A stretch of 64,000 nt of DNA. Origin: Tubiluchus corallicola. Lineage: Eukaryota; Priapulida; Priapulimorpha; Priapulimorphida; Tubiluchidae. The notes under the pieces were generated by a model that ran no database searches, had not been told where the DNA came from, and saw nothing but the letters and a program-made list of their open reading frames with translations. Location of the stretch: positions 246,001 through 310,000 of the forward strand of contig JAQGDQ010000015.1 of assembly GCA_030141605.1 (NCBI GenBank), given 5' to 3'. Below are positions 58,023 to 64,000 of the stretch, in pieces. The position numbers and the translations under genes are program-made. Numbering within the stretch: the stretch's first letter is position 1; each line of letters starts with the position of its first letter.

Positions 58023-59190
58023 TTTATATGGCAACATTATATTTATGGCAAGGTGAGAATATTTCAGTAATTACTTTGAAGGATACGCAAAAAAAAGCCT
58101 GAAATTATCATAATTGTACGATATGCATAGTTATTTTTACCTGCATAGGTGCAATGTTTCATAGCATGTGCACATTAGTGCAGAGCAGAAAGTTGTAAAT
58201 TGTTCCGAAAAGTACGTAACAATGTTTCCTTTAGGCCAAAATTAGGTCTCAAATTAGCATTCAGTGAATTGCTATTGTATTATTAATCTTTTATTCGTAT
58301 AAAAAAGTTTATACGGTAATGTGGTTTTAGTATGAATAATTAATACAATAAAATATATTGGCATCACCAATTTAATTTTTAGAAAATTGTAAGTTACTAT
58401 GATAGACATTGGTGAAATTTCATAGGATCGACACTGTAGACTCAATAGTAACTTGGTTCTTGACATTCTTTCCTTATGTGATACCATTATAGGCTATTTA
58501 TGCTCTACTAAAAAGACCAATGTCACATTGATCTTGGGTTGTGTAAACACTGTAACATTATGACTGGTACAAAGTAGTTTTGCCTTCTACTACAGAATAA
58601 ATAAAACCTAGACACCTATCTGTGGATGCAAACCATTACTACCCTATCAGCCCAAATAAACAGTTGACTGATCCAAGTTCGCAGGTTTTGGACTTTAAGT
58701 GTTTGCACGTTCAGCACTGTTGCCAATGGGAACACGGTGCATGTAGTGTACAGAAGTTGTGAGGTGAGCAAATCATGTAACTGTTTTAGATTTATAGGTA
58801 ATTACAACATGCGACAAAAATTTTACTATTGTTGTGGCACTTGTAATCCTGCCTCATCACTTTGAATGCATTTGTCAAAACACAACAACATAATTCTTGA
58901 TAGTGTGTAGGCATAATTGTATGAATATCAGTAAATGAAAGTCTCTGGTGGTATACTCATTAACTATCATGTGGTGTAAACAAAATTAGAAAATGAAGCA
59001 TTTGTAGATTAAGTGATATTCATGTGATGGTCTTTAAATATGGCACAATCCAATAATTATGCAGATGTTATTCATTGTAATTTGATGTAATATCAAGCAT
59101 ATCATTGCCTGGCCTTCAGAATATCTAGATTTGCATCTGGTAATTTTAGCTGTTTTGATTTTTATTTTCCTTTAAGAGGTCTTTTAGAAG
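58023..59190. other. 5' flank of GMC gene 2, nothing recognised
   Basis: AT-rich; no promoter motif assigned. Acceptor-like CTTTAAG and CTTTTAG words at 59166-59187 precede the GMC2 ATG and suggest an untranslated upstream exon. Confidence 0.35.
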
Positions 59191-62100
59191 ATGGCACACT
59201 TCGACAAAGGCAGCGCTCTTCATGTAGTCATCCTCTCCGCTATTGTGTACTATATATTTTTCTACAAGCCAACTACGTACCTGAGAAAAGAGCTTAATGA
59301 CTCCTATGATTATATTATAGGTATAAAACTTTACATTTGTTCTTCTCATATCTCATGATCTATTAGTGCAATAACTGTATGATCCAGAATGTGTTAAAAA
59401 TTCAAAATCATTTTTACAATTATATCTCCGGTGATCCCTGGCCATCCATAATTTCTCCACAGTTGCAATTTGCCTTGGTTATGTACATATATTGTAAAAA
59501 AAATTTGTTTTTTCAGTGGGTGGAGGTGCGGCAGGCTGCGTCTTAGCCAGTCGTCTTTCTGAGGACCCACAAGTGTCAGTGCTTCTAATGGAAGCAGGAA
59601 TCAGTGATGACAAAAATCCAAATATAGCTGTACCTGGAAGGTTAGGTGCCTTAAGAAGAAGCAAACAAGACTGGGATTATCTAACAGTACCACAGAACAA
59701 GTCCTGCAAATCGCTCAAGAATCAAGTAAGTCTACATTAAGTAATATTTCTCACAGGGTTCAGGTACGAGTGGATATGTGTACATGCTTTGCGTAGTGGC
59801 TCCTTGGGTCACTTCATTTGCCATACTGATTCTGGCTGTTGACTTGTAGAGAGAGGATGTATATGCACTCAAACATGGACAAGACACCTCTGTTGGTTCA
59901 GTGGCTCATCTTAGAGGGATATACTTCCTAATGAGCCAGATTCCAATCATGCCACAAAACTTTGTATTGAGTAGGCCCATCGCTGAATGCTGGATCATGA
60001 CTAGCAAATGCCGAAGTGTAAAAAAATCTGTGTTTCTGCCATTTTGAGCTTATTAATATGTTTATCTGTTTTACTTTTTAGCTACTTTTTGCTTGAAAGT
60101 GATCCATTGCTATTTGCTCCTGTAACAATAGTTCACAGGTTTTGAACTTTTCGTTCACAGGGAGCAGTTATTATGAGAAAGGAGGAAATTGTACATTTCA
60201 CAAACTTGAGTTGGGATGAAGTGTGAAGAGATTACAGTTTACAGTGTATCAAGTGTCGGATGCTTGAGTTCAAAAATAAACCAGCCTTTATCAATTTTAC
60301 CAGTGCTTTAGTCATTTTTTGCCACTTTATAGCAAAGTTTATGGCCAAGAGGAAAAGCCTTGGGTGGTTCAGGAATTCTCAACTATGAAGTTTACATTCG
60401 TGGAAATAAAAAAGATTATGATGACTGGGAAGCAATGGGAGCTACTGGGTGGAGCTATGAAAAGGTTTTGCCATATTTCAAAAAATCAGAAGATATACAA
60501 ATTCCAGAATTAAAAGGTTCAAGTAAGTACAATCCAATAATGCAATAACGCATACTAAAAGTGTAATAGAAAAACAATTGATGTGACTCTGTTCTTGTAA
60601 ATATTATTTTGTATGAAATTTATTCACAATAATTGTTAAGGGCGAAGTCAGGCAAGGCAAAGCATCGGTTTTATCTGTTTACTAGTATTTGTCTGTCCCA
60701 GTGTTGTAGTCGTGTTTTGAAGTTCGACTCTGATTTCAGTCTAAGGAAGAAATTTCTTAACCAGAGACGAATAAGTCAACAGAGGGTAGAGATATCAGCC
60801 TTAGTGTAGTATAAAATTGACAATGAACCCCAGTGAGGATAGTCATATTCTATCTGCATGATATGAATATTGGTTGGTAAAGGCCAAGATTAAGGTTGTA
60901 ATTTTTCGTGCATTTCTCCAATGACTTATTTGGGGAGTTGACGGCCAGTGGTCAAAGCCAGTCGGTCAAAGGTAATGTCGAGCAGTAATGACTGCTACAG
61001 CTAACTCTAAAAAAGCTACAGAAACGAATTTCAAAAACAGGATAAAAAGTCAGAGGTCAAGGATAAGTTGGGCCAAGGAGATGATTTTTGTACTGAAGCT
61101 AGTACTGAAGACAGGTACTGTTTTGCTGCTACATACACTATTCAAATTATTTTTATAAGTATTATTTTTTCTCCTCTTTGTTCTACTTCTTCAGTTTCAT
61201 TTTCTTTTTGTCCTCGTCTTTCCTGTTCCTCTTTCCATCCTTCTATCCAGTTTTTCCTTGTTTTTAAGTTTCACTTCCCTATCCTCATATTTTTCTCTCT
61301 CCGTTTTCTTTACATCACCTCTCAGTTTTAATTAAAAAAGTATTTTTTTAATTAAGCATTACATAATTAAGTATTAAGCTGTGTTATTTGCATATGCACA
61401 ATTGTGCATTATCTTTACAGAGTATCATGGGCAGGAAGGACCCTTGGTGATTGAGAACTCACTTTTAAATGAAGAATTGGCAGAAGCATTTGTAAAGGCA
61501 GGCAGAGAACTTGGATATGAATCAGGCATTGATGTCAATGGCGAAAGTCAACTTGGTAAGAAAAGCAACATAACCTATGCAGTACATGCAATTGTTGAAT
61601 TTTGTTTTTCATTTCTTTTTATGCATTTTGTTAGGGGTCATGAAAACACAGCATAACATCAAAAGTGGTGTCAGACAAAGTGCCATGCAAGCATTCCTTC
61701 GGCCAGTACTCTCCAGACCAAATCTGCATGTTATTGTCCAAGCACATGTTACAAAGGTAAGGCACATTTTACTACCGTTTCTAACATTACTACTCAGTTA
61801 CTATTATTAAAACAATCATCTGCCTTATCTATGAGTGTTTGCACTTCACGTGCATCAGAAAAGGGCTCATTTCTTTCAAACGAAGTCTTGTTTTAGATAA
61901 TTCCAAAGTACCTGTAATAATGTTAGAAAATGCTATATATGTGGCAAATTTTCTAGTGGCACTAGAGGTAGCCATAATATTATGTTTACACGTCATTACA
62001 TTTTTTGACCTTTTTGGTAATATCAAATTCATTTTGAAATCGAATCGAATATCGAAGTCCTCAAAAAAAATACTGAGGATCAAAATTTTGAAAAAACAGA

Positions 62101-62310
62101 TATTAAAATTTGCAATGTCTCCAATTTCATCTTCCATTTCAGGTAAATTTTCAAGATAAAGTGGCTGTTGGTGTGACATACATTCATGAAAATACGAAGA
62201 AAACAGTGAAGACAAACAAAGAAGTGATATTATCAGCTGGTGCTATAGGTTCTCCACACATTCTTTTACTGTCTGGGGTTGGACCTAAAAAACAGCTAGA
62301 AAAATTACAA
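59191..62310 (+). CDS. GMC oxidoreductase 2, exons 1-6 (3' part beyond window)
   Basis: Coding exons: 59191-59320, 59517-59725, 60333-60522, 61421-61555, 61635-61756, 62143-62310. They join in frame to 318 codons with GT-AG introns throughout; exon 6 ends in phase 0 at a GTACGG donor. The protein begins with a hydrophobic segment (VVILSAIVYYIFFY), then VGGGAAG at residues 44-50 for FAD, LLMEAG, signature 1 (RGKALGGSGILN, about 119-130) and signature 2 (GSPHILLLSGVG) near the end of exon 6. The catalytic His/Asn region would be on exons 10-11, outside the window. It is a tandem paralogue of GMC1 with the same exon plan and no visible defect. Substrate not predictable. Confidence 0.9.
59850..59965 (+). 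repeat. Possible tRNA-derived SINE fragment in GMC2 intron 2
   Basis: TGGTTCAGTGG (59894-59904) matches a Pol III A box, and AGATTCCAATC (59938-59948) a diverged B box at tRNA-like spacing. No acceptor stem is seen, so a tRNA gene is unlikely. Confidence 0.35.
60523..61420. other. GMC2 intron 3, nothing recognised
   Basis: Includes a pyrimidine-rich stretch at about 61160-61325; its open frame has no domain content. Confidence 0.45.
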
Positions 62311-62685
62311 GTACGGAAAAATATTTTGGCTTTCTTACTGCTATCCAAAGAGTGAATTAACATGATAATGATAACGTATGTTGTAGTAATTACATTATCT
62401 ATCATATAGAGTTCCTACTACAAAACAAATGCATTGCCTAGCACGTATGGTGGGCAGTTATTTTTTAATTGGTAGTTCCATTGTATATCAGAACTGAAAC
62501 GGCCATTAACTTTAAATGAAAAGTGACCAGGACCCGTAGAAAGATATATTATTTTAGAAGCATGCTTTGTTTGGTGCTTTATTTATTTTTCTATTTAAAG
62601 GAAAGGACCAGTCACTTAGCATGTTGGGTTTGTTTACTGTTATCACTTAAACTTAAAAAATATAACAAAGCAACTTGCAAAAACT

Positions 62686-63622
62686 GTATAAAGCAGGGGT
62701 GTGCAAAGTGCGGCCCGGGCGATGAATTACATGTATCCAGCTGTATTCCACGCCACGATTACAAAGATAGTGCGAGTAGTTTTTTCCACTAGATCGGATG
62801 GCATTAACCCTTACAAGACGGTTGTCACTTAATGTCACTGTCGTGTCGGACATGACGAAATTACACGTTGCTCACTTGGAACACCAAAAAGCGATATAAT
62901 CACAGAACACAGCAAACTATCACGGAAGCCGCAATTGAAAAGCTCGAACGTGCAAGAAATTCGAAAAGCAATCTTGGCTGGTAGGAAGACCAACCAGCCA
63001 ATCTCTAGGCTTTTATTATCGAGACTGTTGATCTGCCTGGCCGTCTTCTTGGTCACACCAGGTAGAAAAATGATCTACCTACTATGACCAAGAAGGCGAC
63101 TAGGCAGATCAATTTGTAAGTAGCCAGCAAGCTGAAAAAGTGTGGTCACCCCTGATTTGGGGGGGGGGGGATTCCCAGATTTTAGTTACTGCTTAGGCTC
63201 AGTACACGCTTCATTAGTGGTTCTTTCATCGTTTCACCAGGTGTACTGTTCTTATAGATCAGAATCATGGATAAGAAAAAACAGGAAGATTGAAGAAGAA
63301 CATCGAGTCAAAACAGATTAATATGTACTGTACTACACAGACTGTGTGATACACATTACTAATATGCATTGTAATGAAATTACCACTATCTGTCGTGAAA
63401 GTAGAAATATATGGTTTTTAATATAAATTTTAATAATTTCTAAAATAGTTTTTTGAGTGTAGTAGTGCAGTAGTAATGATGTGCGCAGATCGCATGCAAA
63501 AAAATGTTATTACGTCCTACTGTACTTGGCTCCTTGATCTAACTGCTCGTGGCCCTCAGAAATGGCGGGAAAGTTTAATGTGGCCCGGCTAGTCAGATAA
63601 TTTGCTCACCCCTGGTATAAAG
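62686..63622. mobile_element. Non-autonomous hAT transposon with perfect 8-bp target duplication
   Basis: The 8-mer GTATAAAG lies at 62686-62693 and again at 63615-63622. Between them the 921-bp element starts CAGGGGTGTGCAAAGTGCGG and ends TTTGCTCACCCCTG; its inverted terminus CAGGGGTGAGCAAA matches the start at 13 of 14 bases, and both ends carry a GGCCCGG word further in. CAGGGGTG termini and 8-bp duplications are diagnostic of hAT elements. No transposase frame is present. A 38-bp imperfect hairpin lies inside (63028-63065 with 63075-63112). It sits in GMC2 intron 6, downstream of exon 6. Confidence 0.88.
63150..63171. repeat. Poly-G run inside the hAT element
   Basis: GATTTGGGGGGGGGGGGA: a homopolymer of about 12 G within the transposon. 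Confidence 0.9.
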
Positions 63623-63770
63623 CATAAAATTAATTTACATTACCGCTGATTAGAAATTTTCAGGTGTGGTGGTAGCCGCTGTTCACTTGAAAATTAGGAC
63701 AAAACTGGTTAATTTCTAGACTTTCTGTAAGCCTCTCATGGTTTTCTGTAAGCACTTTGGTTAAACTAAT

Positions 63771-64000
63771 TTAAAGGGGGAATATCACCAAAATTAAGTT
63801 GAGCTTGAATAACTTGTAATTAGATTGCGAATTCAAACAAATACATACAATTACAATTTCATGTGTAAGAATCCTTGGCAAAAGTTCGGATAAAATTGTA
63901 TACAAAACGAACATTTGACTAGGCTTCCATTGAGCATGGACCTGCACCTGTGCTTCTGGTGGCGAAAATTGCCATATTACAGATGAAACTTGGTATAAGT
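63771..64000 (+). mobile_element. Possible left end of a TTAA-type MITE running off the window
   Basis: TTAAAGGGGGAATATCACC at 63771-63789 resembles the terminus TTAA-AGG of the element at 47.1 kb and of TTAA-inserting MITEs in general. The other end is not in the window, so this is only a suggestion. Confidence 0.3.

Overview
This window is nuclear DNA of an animal, almost certainly an invertebrate. It is AT-rich by eye, its genes are split by GT-AG introns, and it is crowded with microsatellites and dead mobile elements. Three gene families are recognisable: a TSC22/bunched-type transcriptional regulator, a C2H2 zinc-finger protein, and two tandem GMC (FAD) oxidoreductases. A fourth gene, for a small secreted Tyr/Gly/Arg-rich protein, appears only after splicing three short coding exons. 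The lineage cannot be fixed from sequence alone; the Gly-Tyr-rich secreted protein would suit a shell- or cuticle-forming animal, but that is only a hint.

Layout. 0-6.3 kb: large 5' coding exon of a TSC22D/bunched long isoform on the minus strand, whose TSC-box exons lie beyond the left edge. 6.3-17 kb: non-coding, with foldback repeats (7.5 kb), 5S rRNA-derived fragments, a nested retroelement copy and long CTA arrays (11.9-14.4 kb). 17.2-18.5 kb: intact single-exon zinc-finger ORF on the minus strand. 18.6-29.3 kb: non-coding, with candidate regulatory blocks (20.0, 22.1-22.4, 23.2-23.6 kb) and big microsatellites. 29.4-34.5 kb: the small secreted-protein gene on the minus strand, with a TATA-driven untranslated leader exon. 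35-38 kb: GA arrays and a 60-bp degenerate tandem repeat. 38.9-43.0 kb: two convergent, broken non-LTR retrotransposons separated by a CTA array. 43.9-53.2 kb: complete 11-exon GMC oxidoreductase. 56.8 kb: an extra GMC terminal exon with compensating frameshifts. 59.2 kb to the right edge: first six exons of a second GMC gene with the same exon plan. Mobile elements sit in the GMC introns: a TTAA-flanked MITE, a Penelope-like fragment and a non-autonomous hAT with a perfect 8-bp target duplication.

The two GMC genes are a clear tandem duplication: every shared exon boundary has the same phase and four of the six shared exons have identical lengths. No functional link between the GMC pair, the zinc-finger gene, the TSC22 gene and the secreted protein can be read from the sequence.
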